In this document: piece after piece, positions 8,255 through 16,976 of the stretch
Layout: every line of letters begins with the position of its first letter
Position numbering within the stretch: position 1 is the stretch's first letter
Source of the DNA: Geodermatophilus siccatus
GTDB taxonomy: Bacteria > Actinomycetota > Actinomycetes > Mycobacteriales > Geodermatophilaceae
NCBI RefSeq assembly: GCF_900103785.1
Contig: NZ_FNHE01000003.1
Location: forward strand, 124,001-188,000
DNA length: 64,000 bases
Reading direction: 5' to 3'
The notes under the pieces: model-generated
What the model was told of the DNA's origin: nothing
The model's input: the letters and a program-made list of their open reading frames with translations, nothing else
Databases searched by the model: none
Position numbers and translations under genes: made by a program

Positions 8255-11200
8255 ATGAGCCGGGCGCTCCGGTACGCACCGCCCCTCGCGAACCGTGACC
8301 TGATCGTGCGTCCCCGGCTGCTCGACGTCCTGCGGAGCCGCTTCGAGCGCCCCCTCACCGCGGTCGTCGCACCGGCCGGCTTCGGCAAGACCTCGCTGCT
8401 GGGACAGGCCGTCAGCGAGAACGCCCTCTCGCCCGCGGGGGAGGACCGCTGGCTGACCTGCCAGCTGGACGACACCACGCTGTCCGTCCTGGCCTCCGGC
8501 GCCTTCGCCGCCGTCGGGCTCTCCGCCCCGGTGCCGGAGGACCCGCGGCAGGCCGCGGTCGCGGTGGCCGAGGCGCTGTGGAGCGCGGCCCCGCGCCACG
8601 TGGCCCTCATCCTCGACGACGTGCACCTGGTGCTGCCGGGGTCGCCGGCTGCGGAGTTCCTCCGCCACCTCGTCGGGGAGCTGCCGAGGAACGGGCACCT
8701 GGTCCTCGCCTCCCGCCCGCCGCTGCCGCTGTCGGTCTCCCGGCTGGTGGCCAGCGGCGACGCCGTGGTCCTCCGCGAGACCGACCTGCAGTTCCGCGAG
8801 GACGAGGTGGCCGCGTTCGCCGAGTCCCGCGGCGTGCCGCCGGAGCTGCTCGACGACGTCGGCGGCTGGCCGGCCCTCGCGGAGCTGACGGCCACGGCGG
8901 GGCCCTTCGCCGTCAGCGGGTACGTCTGGGAGGAGCTGCTCGCCCAGCTGTCACCGGAGCGCCGCCACGCGCTCGCGCTGCTGGTCGCCGTGGGCGGCGC
9001 GGACGATGAGATCGCCGCGGCGCTGCTGGGTGAGGACGTGGACCTGCGGTCCCTGCTCGAGGGGCTGCCCCTGGTCGTGCGCTCGCCCTCGGGGTGGTGG
9101 TCGCTGCACGGGCTGTGGGCCGCTGCCCTGCAGCACCACCTCGACTCCGGGCAGGTGGCGGAGGCGCGGCGGACCGCGGCGGCCGTCCTGAGCGGCCGCG
9201 GGCAGTACCAGGAGGCGATGGGCCTGCTGCTCGACGCCCGGGCGTGGGAGGACGTCCGCCGGCTCGTCGTCGAGGTCTGCGAGTGCTGCACCGCCTTGGT
9301 GCCGACCGACGTCCTGGAGGGGTGGCTGCACCGGCTGCCGCCCGAGGTGCAGCAGAGCCCCGAGGGGCTGCTGCTGGCCGCCATGGCGGCGGAGCAGGCC
9401 AGCCCGAGCGCGGCCGAGGAGTTCCTGGTGCAGGCGCTCGAGGGTGCGCACGGGGCCCCCGCTGTGCGCTACGCGTGCCTGAACGCGCTGGTGCACCTGG
9501 CGTTCTGGGGCAACGACCGGCGGCGGCTGGAGTTCCTGCTGGAGGAGCTGGAGGAGCTGGCACGGGAGGGGCACCCCGGCGCCCCGGCGTTCGTCGCGCT
9601 GCTCCAGGGCATGCTGGCGCACTCGGTCGACGAGGTCCGCTCGGCGCTGGCGGCCCCGGGGCTGTCGACCCGGACACCGCCGAACCCGGTGCAGGACTGG
9701 CTGCACGCCCACCTCGTCCTGCTCAGGCTGGGCGACGCCGCGGCCGGCGAGGTGCTCGCCCGCCGGTCGCTGTCCCACCCGGCGACCCCGGTGCACGGCA
9801 TCTCACGGTGCCTCCTGCTCGAGTCCTTCCGCCTGCGGGGGCGCCTGGAGGATGCCGAGCGGCTGCTGCCGTACCTGCTCGCCGACATGCAGCCGGCCAA
9901 GGTGCTGACCTCGCCGGAACTGGTGACCTGTGCGGTGTCCGTGCTCGACGTCCTGGGGCGGCACGGGGAGGCAGCGGAGCTCCTCGGCAGGTACCGGCCG
10001 GTCCTCGGCGCCTCCCTGGTCGCCTGGGCCCCGCTCGCCCGGACGCTGGCCGAGGTCTTCCACGCCCTGTCGACGGGGGACGAGCAGCAGGCGGCGGCCT
10101 CCCTGCGGTCGATCGTCCCGTCGAACGGTGGGCGCCTCTCGGGTGCGCTGCGGGCCTCCCCGGTCGCGCTGCCGCTGCTCTACGTGCTGCTGCCCGAGGT
10201 CCGGGGACGCTGGGACGCCGACCCGCCGCCCGGCTCCCTCGCCGACCTGCACGCCGGGGCCCGGGCGCTCGTCGAGCTGCGCGAGCGCGGGTCGACGGCC
10301 GCGGCCGGCGCCGTCCCGCCCAGCGCCTGGCCGGTCCTGCGCGCCCTCCTGCCGGTGCCGTGGACGGCGCAGCTGGCCGTGGGGCTGGTCGCCGCCGGTC
10401 AGGACGGCGCACGGGCGATCGTCGAGGACCTCGGCCCCGCCGCCCGGGTGACCCTGCGGGCCCAGGCCGCGACGGCACCCGCGACCCTCGCGGCCACCGC
10501 CCGCTCGCTGCTGCGCGCGATCCCGGCGGTGCCGACCGCACGGTTGCACCTGCGCGTCCTCGGCCCGCTCGAGCTCCGCCGCGACGGCGTGGTCGTCGCC
10601 GCGCCGGAGCTGCGCCGGGAGCGGGTGCGCCAGCTCCTCGGCTACCTGCTCACCCACGACCGGCCGACCAGGACCGCCATCACCTCGGAGTTGTGGCCCG
10701 ACCTCGACGACGCCGCAGCCGGCCGGAACCTGCGCGTGACCCTCGCCTACCTGCAGAACGTCCTCGAGCCCGACCGCGGTGAGCTCGACCCGCCGTACTT
10801 CCTCCGGAGTGCCGGCCCGGTGCTGCACCTGGTGACCGACGGCGCGCTGGAGATCGACGTGCTGCAGTTCGAGCGGGCCCTGGACGAGGCCGCCCGGCTG
10901 GAGCGCCAGGGCGCGCCCTCGGCGGCACTCTCCGCCTACCTGCAGGCGGCCGAGCTGTGGGGCGGGGACCTCCTCGCCGACGTGGCCGGCGGGACCTGGC
11001 TGGAGTGGGAGCGCGACCGGCTGCGCGGCAGGTTCGTCTCGAGCGCCGTCCGGGCCGGCAACCTGCTGCTCGCGCGGGGGGACACCCCGACGGCCCGGAC
11101 CCTCGCCGAGCGGGCCCTCCGGGCCGACGACTGCTCCGAGGACGCCCACCAGCTGCTCGTCGCCGTCCACCTCGCCGACGGCGACCTCGTCGACGCGCAC

Positions 11201-11299
11201 CGCGCCCTGCGTCGCTGCCAGCAGATGCTGCGCGAGCTGGGCGTGCCGCCCCAGCCGCGCACCCGCGCGCTCGCGCAGCGGCTGACCCCCCGCGGCTGA
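8255..11299 (+). CDS. Large MalT-like ATPase regulator with C-terminal SARP/BTAD module
   Basis: 1014 residues. The N terminus starts PPLANRDLIVRPRLLD, as in MalT-type STAND ATPases, with Walker A AGFGKTS at about residues 42-48 and Walker B ALILDDVHLV. A helical TPR-like middle follows. From about residue 763 (LRVLGPLELRRDG) an OmpR-type winged helix begins, then a bacterial transcriptional activation domain ending in ELGVPPQPRTRALAQRL, as in SARP activators. Such fusions sense a ligand through the ATPase/TPR part and activate nearby genes. The ATG at 8255 has no Shine-Dalgarno site; a TACAGT hexamer about seven bases upstream could be a -10 box for a leaderless mRNA. Targets are unknown; the catalase-like gene upstream and the ECF gene downstream are candidates. 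Confidence 0.85.
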   Translation: MSRALRYAPPLANRDLIVRPRLLDVLRSRFERPLTAVVAPAGFGKTSLLGQAVSENALSPAGEDRWLTCQLDDTTLSVLASGAFAAVGLSAPVPEDPRQAAVAVAEALWSAAPRHVALILDDVHLVLPGSPAAEFLRHLVGELPRNGHLVLASRPPLPLSVSRLVASGDAVVLRETDLQFREDEVAAFAESRGVPPELLDDVGGWPALAELTATAGPFAVSGYVWEELLAQLSPERRHALALLVAVGGADDEIAAALLGEDVDLRSLLEGLPLVVRSPSGWWSLHGLWAAALQHHLDSGQVAEARRTAAAVLSGRGQYQEAMGLLLDARAWEDVRRLVVEVCECCTALVPTDVLEGWLHRLPPEVQQSPEGLLLAAMAAEQASPSAAEEFLVQALEGAHGAPAVRYACLNALVHLAFWGNDRRRLEFLLEELEELAREGHPGAPAFVALLQGMLAHSVDEVRSALAAPGLSTRTPPNPVQDWLHAHLVLLRLGDAAAGEVLARRSLSHPATPVHGISRCLLLESFRLRGRLEDAERLLPYLLADMQPAKVLTSPELVTCAVSVLDVLGRHGEAAELLGRYRPVLGASLVAWAPLARTLAEVFHALSTGDEQQAAASLRSIVPSNGGRLSGALRASPVALPLLYVLLPEVRGRWDADPPPGSLADLHAGARALVELRERGSTAAAGAVPPSAWPVLRALLPVPWTAQLAVGLVAAGQDGARAIVEDLGPAARVTLRAQAATAPATLAATARSLLRAIPAVPTARLHLRVLGPLELRRDGVVVAAPELRRERVRQLLGYLLTHDRPTRTAITSELWPDLDDAAAGRNLRVTLAYLQNVLEPDRGELDPPYFLRSAGPVLHLVTDGALEIDVLQFERALDEAARLERQGAPSAALSAYLQAAELWGGDLLADVAGGTWLEWERDRLRGRFVSSAVRAGNLLLARGDTPTARTLAERALRADDCSEDAHQLLVAVHLADGDLVDAHRALRRCQQMLRELGVPPQPRTRALAQRLTPRG

Positions 11300-11416
11300 G
11301 GCCCGCTTCTCCCCGCTCTGAGCAGCGGCTTCGTCCGGCTGGCGCTCCGCTAGCGCGGCCTCTCGAACCTCTCCCGTGTCGGCGCGACGCGCCGAGCGGA
11401 CGAGAGGAACAGGGAC

Positions 11417-12007
11417 ATGGAGCCTGCCGAGGTCACCGTGCTGGTCCACCGCGCTGCCGAGGGCGACCAGGCGGCCTGGGACGCGATCGTCGACGAGTAC
11501 GCCGGCCTGCTGTGGTCGGTCGTCCGCGGGTTCCGGCTCAACGAGGCGCAGGCCGCGGACGCGGTGCAGACGACGTGGCTGCGGCTGGTCGAGCACGTCG
11601 CCGACCTCAGGGAGCCCGGGCACGTGGCGGGGTGGCTGAAGACGACCGCCCAGCGGGTGTGCCTGCAGGTGATCCGGCAGGGCGGCCGTGAACAGCTCAC
11701 CGACTGGGACGAGGACCGCGGCGCCGGGGGCGGCGTCCGGGACGACGGCCTCGACGAGGACGGGCCCGAGGTGTCCGCGCTGCGGCGAGAGCAGCAGGAG
11801 CTGGTCCGTCGCGCGCTGGCCGACCTCCCCGACCGGCAGCGGCAGCTGATGGAGCTGCTGCTCGCGACTCCCGCGATCAGCTACCAGGAGATCGGCGCCC
11901 GCCTGGGCATGCCGGTCGGCAGCATCGGCCCGACGCGCGCCCGGATCCTCGCCCGCCTGCGGGAGTCGCTGGCCACGGCGGGGCTCCAGGACCTGGCCCT
12001 GCGGTGA
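11417..12007 (+). CDS. ECF-family RNA polymerase sigma factor
   Basis: 196 residues. Region 2 is seen as DQAAWDAIVDEYAGLLWSVV followed by AADAVQTTWLRLVEH (the -10 recognition helix). Region 4 is LPDRQRQLMELLL then ISYQEIGARLGMPVGSIGPTRARILARLR. The SIGPTRAR helix is shared with the second ECF gene at 19762. No anti-sigma gene follows; instead there is a strong hairpin and an IS relic. Expression may therefore be controlled at transcription level or by the regulator encoded just upstream. Confidence 0.9.
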   Translation: MEPAEVTVLVHRAAEGDQAAWDAIVDEYAGLLWSVVRGFRLNEAQAADAVQTTWLRLVEHVADLREPGHVAGWLKTTAQRVCLQVIRQGGREQLTDWDEDRGAGGGVRDDGLDEDGPEVSALRREQQELVRRALADLPDRQRQLMELLLATPAISYQEIGARLGMPVGSIGPTRARILARLRESLATAGLQDLALR

Positions 12008-12039
12008 CCGTGCGCTGATCCGACGAGGGGTCGCCGTCC

Positions 12040-12076
12040 GTGTCCCCGCGGCCGCAACAGCAGGCCGCGGGGGCAC
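12040..12076 (+). terminator. Hairpin terminator after the ECF gene
   Basis: A 14-base arm GTGTCCCCGCGGCC and its partner GGCCGCGGGGGCAC (one G-T wobble pair) flank a nine-base loop, 33 bases after the stop codon. There is no U-run, which is common for hairpin terminators in very GC-rich bacteria. Confidence 0.6.
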
Positions 12077-12154
12077 GTGTCCTGCCGAACCGTCCCCGGC
12101 GTCGGGTGACACCCCGTACTCAGCGGCCCGTCGCTGCGCAGCGCCGCCTCCACC

Positions 12155-12256
12155 GTGCTCCTCCGAGATCCCCAGCGCCCGCGCGATCCGCTTGATCGGC
12201 AACCCCTCGGCCCGAGACAGTCGGCGGATCTGCGCCCAGTCCTCCACGGACAACAC
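12155..12256 (-). pseudogene. N-terminal remnant of an IS21-type IstA transposase
   Basis: Thirty-odd residues starting with GTG read LSVEDWAQIRRLSRAEG and PIKRIARALGI, the helix-turn-helix start of IS21 IstA transposases. The frame then loses all resemblance (Gly/Ala/Arg-rich). No istB, no terminal repeats and no catalytic DDE residues remain nearby, so this is a stub left by deletion. Confidence 0.55.
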
Positions 12257-12793
12257 CCCGGTTCCTCCCCCGGCGCGACCCGAGCCAGGGTCTCGGGAGG
12301 GTCAGTTCCCGACCGTCGCCAAGCGGTCGACTCTCAAGCGTCGTCGACATACCGGGGCGTAGCGGGAACTCGTTGAGTTGGTTGCCGTGGTCGGTGGAGC
12401 TCCCGGTGTCTCGAGGCAGACGCCTCGTCCGCCTGCCGCACGACGTGCCTTGACTGCCATGGGGCTCGCGAGGAGGCTTGATTCCCTCGTGGTGACCCCT
12501 CTCCGGCCGGATCCAGGGGATCGAGCCGGACATCATGGGACTTCACATCCACGAGCGCCGGCCGCGGAAACGCGACCGTCGAACACCTCTTCTTGAGGCA
12601 ATGGCACGAGAGACGCTGCACGTCTCCGTGGGCCACCGGGTAGGCGTTGACGCTGCCCGACGGACTGCCGTGACCCGGACATCGCGGGCAGGCCGCCTGG
12701 GAGGACGCCTCCCACTGGGACCTGCCGCGCTCCGTCCTTTCGAGACCAGCGACCCGAGTGCGGTTGCTGTCCACTCCCGCCAAGGAGGAAACG
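12257..12793. other. Stretch without a convincing gene
   Basis: About 540 bases between the IstA stub and the lectin gene. Open frames exist on both strands but none has a ribosome site, a domain or typical codon use. It probably holds the promoter of the lectin gene, whose AAGGAGGAA ribosome site is at 12782-12790. Confidence 0.4.
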
Positions 12794-13366
12794 ATGTCAT
12801 CGAACAGAGAGGTCCGGCGATTCCCGACACCATGGCAGCGCGCCTGTGCCGCTGGAGGACCCTTGAGGGTGATGCTGGTGGTGGCAGCTCTCGTCGCCGC
12901 CACGCTCGGTGCGGCGAGCCCGGCGTCAGCCACGGTGCTGCCCGGGTTCCACCAACTGATGAATCGCCAGTCGGCTGAGTGTCTGGATGTCACCGGAGCA
13001 GCCCGCTACAACGGTGCTGAGGTGAGGGTCTGGCGCTGTGTGGGCGCAAGCAACCAGCTGTGGCAACCAGTCGCCACAAGTGGGTCGTCGTTGGTGCAGT
13101 TGCAGGTCCAGCACACGGGTAAGTGCCTGACCATCCAAGGCGAGGCGGTCAGGGGGGCCAACATCGTGCAGGACGTGTGCGTGGGGAGCTCTGACCAGCT
13201 GTGGAACATCACCCCCGCCCCGGATGGGTGGTCGGAGGTGCGGTCCTTGCTCCAGGACGTGATCGGCGGTTCAACAGTGCCGATGTGCCTGGACAAAGCG
13301 GGCAGCGACGTGACCGTGTGGCCCTGCCACAGTGGCTGGTGGCAGCACTGGAATTCGCTCGGCTGA
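12794..13366 (+). CDS. Secreted ricin-type beta-trefoil lectin
   Basis: 190 residues. The ATG at 12794 follows a perfect AAGGAGGAAACG site, so a longer version starting 12 codons upstream is not used. A Sec signal peptide is clear: basic start, then MLVVAALVAATLGAASPASA, cleaved after ASA. The mature part is one beta-trefoil of about 130 residues. It shows repeated units such as SAECLDVTGAARYNGAEVRV, GKCLTIQGEAVRGANIVQ and MCLDKAGSDVTVWPC, each with the Q-x-W-like turn (NQLWQPV, DQLWNI, WWQHWN). It should bind carbohydrate outside the cell. There is no catalytic domain, so it is a free lectin. Lower third-position GC than neighbours hints at acquisition. Confidence 0.85.
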   Translation: MSSNREVRRFPTPWQRACAAGGPLRVMLVVAALVAATLGAASPASATVLPGFHQLMNRQSAECLDVTGAARYNGAEVRVWRCVGASNQLWQPVATSGSSLVQLQVQHTGKCLTIQGEAVRGANIVQDVCVGSSDQLWNITPAPDGWSEVRSLLQDVIGGSTVPMCLDKAGSDVTVWPCHSGWWQHWNSLG

Positions 13367-13712
13367 TCCCGCCTACGCTGATCCGGCTGCCATTCCAGCA
13401 GCCTCGGTGCGGCCCACGACGCCGGAGTGGGTGGCGGACCGGCGAGCAACGAGACCTAGCAGATTCGGCACGTCGAGGGCCGTAAGCAGCGCACGACGCC
13501 TGTACCGTCCAGCAGCCAGACTGGCGACGGCAGGGGTTCGTGTGAGCGGCTGGCTGGGGCTCGACTGGGGCAACGTCCCAACCTGGATCGGGACCATAGT
13601 GACCAGCAGCTCGTTCACGGTCGCCGCCCTCTCCTACCGGCGCAGCGTCCTCGACAAGGAGCGTGCCCAGGCCAGCAGCATCGCCGCCTGGGTCGGTATG
13701 AAGTGACCCCCG

Positions 13713-14609
13713 TCAGGCGCACACCTCGTTCTGTGCCAGCCGCATGTTCTCGTAGTCGGTGGGGCTGAGGTTGCCGAGCCGGGAGTGCCGGCGGCGGGTG
13801 TTGTAGAAGCCTTCGAGGTAAGAGAAGACCTCCATCTCCAGCTCATGGCGGGTGGGCCAGGAGCGGCGGTAGATCAGCTCGGTCTTCAAGGTGGCGAACA
13901 CCGATTCGGCCATCGCGTTGTCGAACGCCGAGCCGACCCGGCCCATCGAGGCCAGCAGGCCGGAGGAACGTAGCGCCTTGCCAAACTCGTAGGAGGTGTA
14001 CTGGCTGCCGCGGTCGGTGTGATGCACTGTCCCCGCCAGCGGCTTGCGGGTGGTGATGGCCATCCCGACGGCGTCGAGGACGAGCTCGGTGCGCAGGTGG
14101 TCGGCCATCGCCCAGCCCACGACCTTGCGGGAGAAGGCGTCGACCACGACCGCCAGGTAGACGAAGCCCTCCCAGGTCCGCAGTTAGGTGATGTCGGCGA
14201 CCCACAGCTGATTGGGCGCGGTGGCGGTGAAGTCGCGCTCGACCCGGTCCGGCGCGGTCGCCGTCGAGGCGGCCCGGCGGCCGTACTTGCCGCGCCGCCG
14301 GCGGTGCACTCCTTCGATGGCGCCCAGGCGCATCAGCCGGGCGACCCGCTTGCGGTTCCAGGCGTGGCCACGGTCGCGGACCTCGGCGGTCAGCCGGCGG
14401 GCGCCATAGATCCGGCGGTGCTCCTCCCACGCGACCCGGGCGGCCTCGATGGCGTAGGCGTCGTCGAGTTCGGCGGCCGTCGGGCCACCGCGACGAGCGG
14501 CCCAGGCGTAGAAGCTGGTCGGGCTGATGCCGAACACCCGGCAGAGACGGCGCACGCCGTAGCTGGTCTTCTCCGCGGCGATGAACTCGCAGAGCACTCC
14601 GCGGTTCAC
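13713..14609 (-). pseudogene. IS3-family transposase OrfB with a nonsense codon
   Basis: A 299-codon frame encodes an IS3 OrfB: the N-terminal helix-turn-helix region (KTSYGVRRLCRVFGIS, FYAWAARR) and an rve integrase core. The catalytic triad is visible as D in LWVADIT, D in HTDRGSQYTS and E in AMAESVFATLK. At 14184-14186 (minus strand) a TAA stop follows DIT where relatives carry Tyr (DITYLRTWEGF), consistent with a single TAC/TAT-to-TAA change. The stop truncates the protein directly after the first catalytic Asp, so transposition activity should be lost. Confidence 0.85.
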
Positions 14610-14896
14610 CGGCCCGTCTCCCGGGCGAAGAAGACCGCGGCTTTTTTCAGGATCTCCCGCTCGAGCTCCAGCTCGGCGACCTTGCGCCGCAGCCGGGCCA
14701 GCTCGAATCGCTCATCGGCGGTGAGCGCGGCCGGCCCTTCGGCCCGCTGACGGCGCTCGGCCGCGACCCAGTTCCGCAGCGTCTCGTGGTTGACCCCCAG
14801 CTCGCCCGCCACGTCACGGACGCTGCGCCGGCTGTCCAGGACCAGCTGCGCTGCCCGCTGCCGGAACTCCTCGGGGTACTTGCTCCGTCGGCCCAA
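14606..14896 (-). CDS. IS3-family transposase OrfA (helix-turn-helix)
   Basis: 96 residues. KYPEEFRQRAAQLVLDS then SVRDVAGELGVNHETLRNWV form the IS3 OrfA helix-turn-helix, followed by a leucine-zipper helix (ELARLRRKVAELELEREILK). A run of six A then G (minus strand, 14647-14641) near its end could act as a frameshift site. orfB also has its own GTG at 14609 that overlaps the orfA stop as GTGA. The protein itself is intact. Confidence 0.9.
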   Translation of the reverse strand: MGRRSKYPEEFRQRAAQLVLDSRRSVRDVAGELGVNHETLRNWVAAERRQRAEGPAALTADERFELARLRRKVAELELEREILKKAAVFFARETGR

Positions 14897-15457
14897 AGGG
14901 CCCTCCCTCCTTGACTGATGCCAAGTCTGGAGGTGTTCAGCCGACGGGGGTCACTTCAGTAGCCGGAACGAGAGCGGCCGACAGCAGCGCATCCTGTTCG
15001 TCAGCAACACCAGTGACGCCCCGGTGTACGACGTCAACGTCTGGGTGCCCGGCGTCAAGGAGCCCTACCGAATGGGCCAGGTACTCGCCAAAGCGACCTC
15101 CGAGCGCAAGCTCCCGTCAGAGGCCGGGACGGACGCGGAGTCCGTGTCGCGGGAGGTGGAAGTCAGCCTCCAGTTCGTAGGCGTGTCGATCGCCACCATC
15201 GGTGCTCAGTCGGTGAAGGCCGCCCTGCCACATCTCGAGTTCCGCGACTCCGCAGGTCGTGTGTGGCAGCGGGACGAGCGTGGGCGGTTGACCCCACTTC
15301 GCCAGGAGAAGTGGAGGTACACCGGACTGAAGATGAAGGTGCCCCTTCTGCCTCCCTTCCTGGAAGCATCGCTGGGGACACGAAAGCCGTCGAGACCATC
15401 GGAGGAAGGCGGTCAACCACCACACGGGAGGCACGGCCAACGGGATCGGACGACGCG

Positions 15458-15890
15458 CTCCTGATCAACGTCGCGATCGACATCCATCACGACGACCCGG
15501 AGTTCGGCTACCGGTTCATCGCCGACCAGCTCGCCGCACGCGGCGGGCGGCCTCCCGCAACCGGGTCAGCCGGCTGTGCAGCTCACAGCGGCGGTGGTCG
15601 GCGCACTCACGCAAGCGTGGTCTGAGCCGCAAGCCTGCCCGCCGGTACACGACGACACGGTGCTGCGCGACTTCACCGCAGAACACCCCGACCAGCTGTT
15701 GCGGACCGACATCACCGAGCACCTCACCGCCGAGGGCAAGCTCTATCCCTGCGCGGTCGAGTACGCCTGCTCCGAAGCGGATCGTCGGCTACTCCATCGG
15801 CGCCCGGATGACCTCCGACCTCGTGGTCGACGCGTTACGCATCGCCCTCGCGCTGCGCGGCACCATGGAGGCGGCATCCGGTCATCACCA
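15458..15890 (+). pseudogene. Decayed IS3-type OrfB transposase fragments
   Basis: Pieces of a second, different IS3 OrfB are spread over all forward frames. They read VAIDIHHDDPEFGYRFIADQ, then PPVHDDTVLRDFTAEHPDQL and LRTDITEHLTAEGKLYPCAV, then YSIGARMTSDLVVDALRIAL after another shift. These match the usual order of an OrfB but need at least two frameshifts and a deletion in the middle. No complementary orfA or inverted repeats are visible. It begins right after the stop of the split membrane gene and overlaps the end of the secreted-protein gene on the other strand. Confidence 0.65.
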
Positions 15891-15913
15891 CCCGAGCCGA
15901 CCCACGGATCGAG

Positions 15914-16405
15914 TCAGGCGACGTCGTGGATCACGTCATATCTCACGCTGGCCCAGTCGCCGCCCTCGTCCGAGTTCGGGACGAAGATTCTTGCTTCCTG
16001 ATGGAAGTTCGGTGGCAGGGTGCGGAACTGACCGGAGAGCTCCCCGTCCAGATCGGAAGTGTCGCAGGACGCGCCTTCGTACAACTTGAGGTGAGGCTGC
16101 CAGACCACGTCGTCGTTGGCCTGCAGGGTTGCCGTGACGGTGAACTCTCCCCGCACCTCATCACCGTGGCAGTACGACACGAAGATCGATGACGAGGGAG
16201 CGAGGTGGGTGAGCCCCATCTTGCGGGTGAAATCGATCCCACTCTGGCTCGGGTTGTCGAAGTCCCCTTCGTCGTCGTTGAGGACAATTCCGCCTGTGAC
16301 GGTCACGGTGTGGCCGCCGAAGGCGGCGGCCGGCTGGGCGGGGCCGAGGAGCAGCGAGGCGGGCAACGCCAAGGCAAGGGCAAGGGCACTACGGCGCGGA
16401 TTCAT
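15914..16405 (-). CDS. Secreted beta-rich protein, function unknown
   Basis: 163 residues from ATG 16405 (a GTG two codons upstream is possible). The signal peptide is clear: NPRRSALALALALPASLLLG ending in PAAA, partly encoded by a GGCAAG repeat. The mature protein of about 135 residues is rich in Thr, Asp and Gly with alternating strands and two cysteines (VSYCHGDE, GASCDTSD) that could form a disulphide. No family recognised. It is transcribed away from the tadE-like fragment. Confidence 0.7.
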   Translation of the reverse strand: MNPRRSALALALALPASLLLGPAQPAAAFGGHTVTVTGGIVLNDDEGDFDNPSQSGIDFTRKMGLTHLAPSSSIFVSYCHGDEVRGEFTVTATLQANDDVVWQPHLKLYEGASCDTSDLDGELSGQFRTLPPNFHQEARIFVPNSDEGGDWASVRYDVIHDVA

Positions 16406-16573
16406 GAACACCCCACATGGTCGAGCGGAGCCCGGTTGGGACCGCCGCCTTCCTTCTGGGACATCGCCGGCGCTGGTGATCGGGTGGGAGGCGTCCCTGC
16501 GCAGAGGTCGGTGATGGATGCGAGGTGAGAGCTTCTCGTGACGTGCGTCACCAGAGCATCACCGGGGCGTCAC

Positions 16574-16787
16574 GGTCGCCGGGGAGCGCGGGTCGGCGCT
16601 GGTGGAGTTCACGTTCATCGCGATCATGGTGTTCGTGCCGCTGGTCTACATCGTGGCCGGGTTCTCGGCGGTGCAGCGCGGGGTGTTCGCCTCGACCGCG
16701 GCCGCGCGGGAGGCCGGGCGGGCGATGGGCACCGCACCGGACCCGGTGCCCGACGGGACCACCACCGCGCTCGGCCGGAGCCGGTGA
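16574..16787 (+). pseudogene. Partial duplicate of a tadE-like pilus gene
   Basis: Bases 16574-16748 match 56227-56401 of the intact tadE-like gene with about eight differences in 175 by eye. The copy encodes the hydrophobic TadE helix (VEFTFIAIMVFVPLVYIVAG, FSAVQRGVF, STAAAREAGRAMG) and then runs out of homology after APDPV and stops at 16787. It lacks the N-terminal leader region and the whole C-terminal half. It is 40 kb from its parent in the same orientation. Confidence 0.85.
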
Positions 16788-16976
16788 CCGTGGTGGCCGT
16801 TCCCCGGCCGGGGCACGGCGCACCCGGGGGCGGCTCCGTGGACGGGACGGGGCTCGCGGTGACCTGGTGCCCTGACGGAACACCGCCTGGTGACGCTGTA
16901 TCAGCTCGGCTCTGCCCGCCTCCTCCAGGAAAGTGGCCCGGTGCGGGGCACGGCTCGCCGACCACGAGGGGGAACG

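Larger units (their letters stand above)
13699..14958 (-). mobile_element. IS3-family insertion sequence, 1260 bp, inactivated
   Basis: Ends are imperfect inverted repeats beginning TGAAGTGACCCCCGTC at both termini. They are flanked by a 3-bp target duplication GTA (13696-13698 and 14959-14961). Inside are orfA and orfB of an IS3 transposase on the minus strand. orfB has an in-frame stop, so the copy cannot move on its own. The insertion interrupts a host gene whose reading frame is restored exactly when the element and one GTA are removed, which confirms the borders. Confidence 0.92.
13542..15464 (+). pseudogene. Membrane-anchored protein of unknown function, split by an IS3 element
   Basis: The gene starts at GTG 13542 and runs to 13698, where an IS3-family element enters, then resumes at 14962 and ends at 15464. 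Joining the halves with one copy of the GTA target duplication gives an uninterrupted 219-residue frame across the junction (AWVG then SRNESGRQQRILF). The first half has one membrane segment (WIGTIVTSSSFTVAALSYRR) followed by a charged helix. The second half is a beta-rich domain (RILFVSNTSDAPVYDVNVWV). No known family recognised. The insertion separates the membrane anchor from the beta domain, so the product should be non-functional. Confidence 0.75.

Noticed and set aside
9803-12256. An 817-codon minus-strand frame opposite the large regulator
   Set aside because: Apart from its first 30 residues (IstA stub) it is a shadow of the regulator and ECF genes, caused by high GC at third positions.
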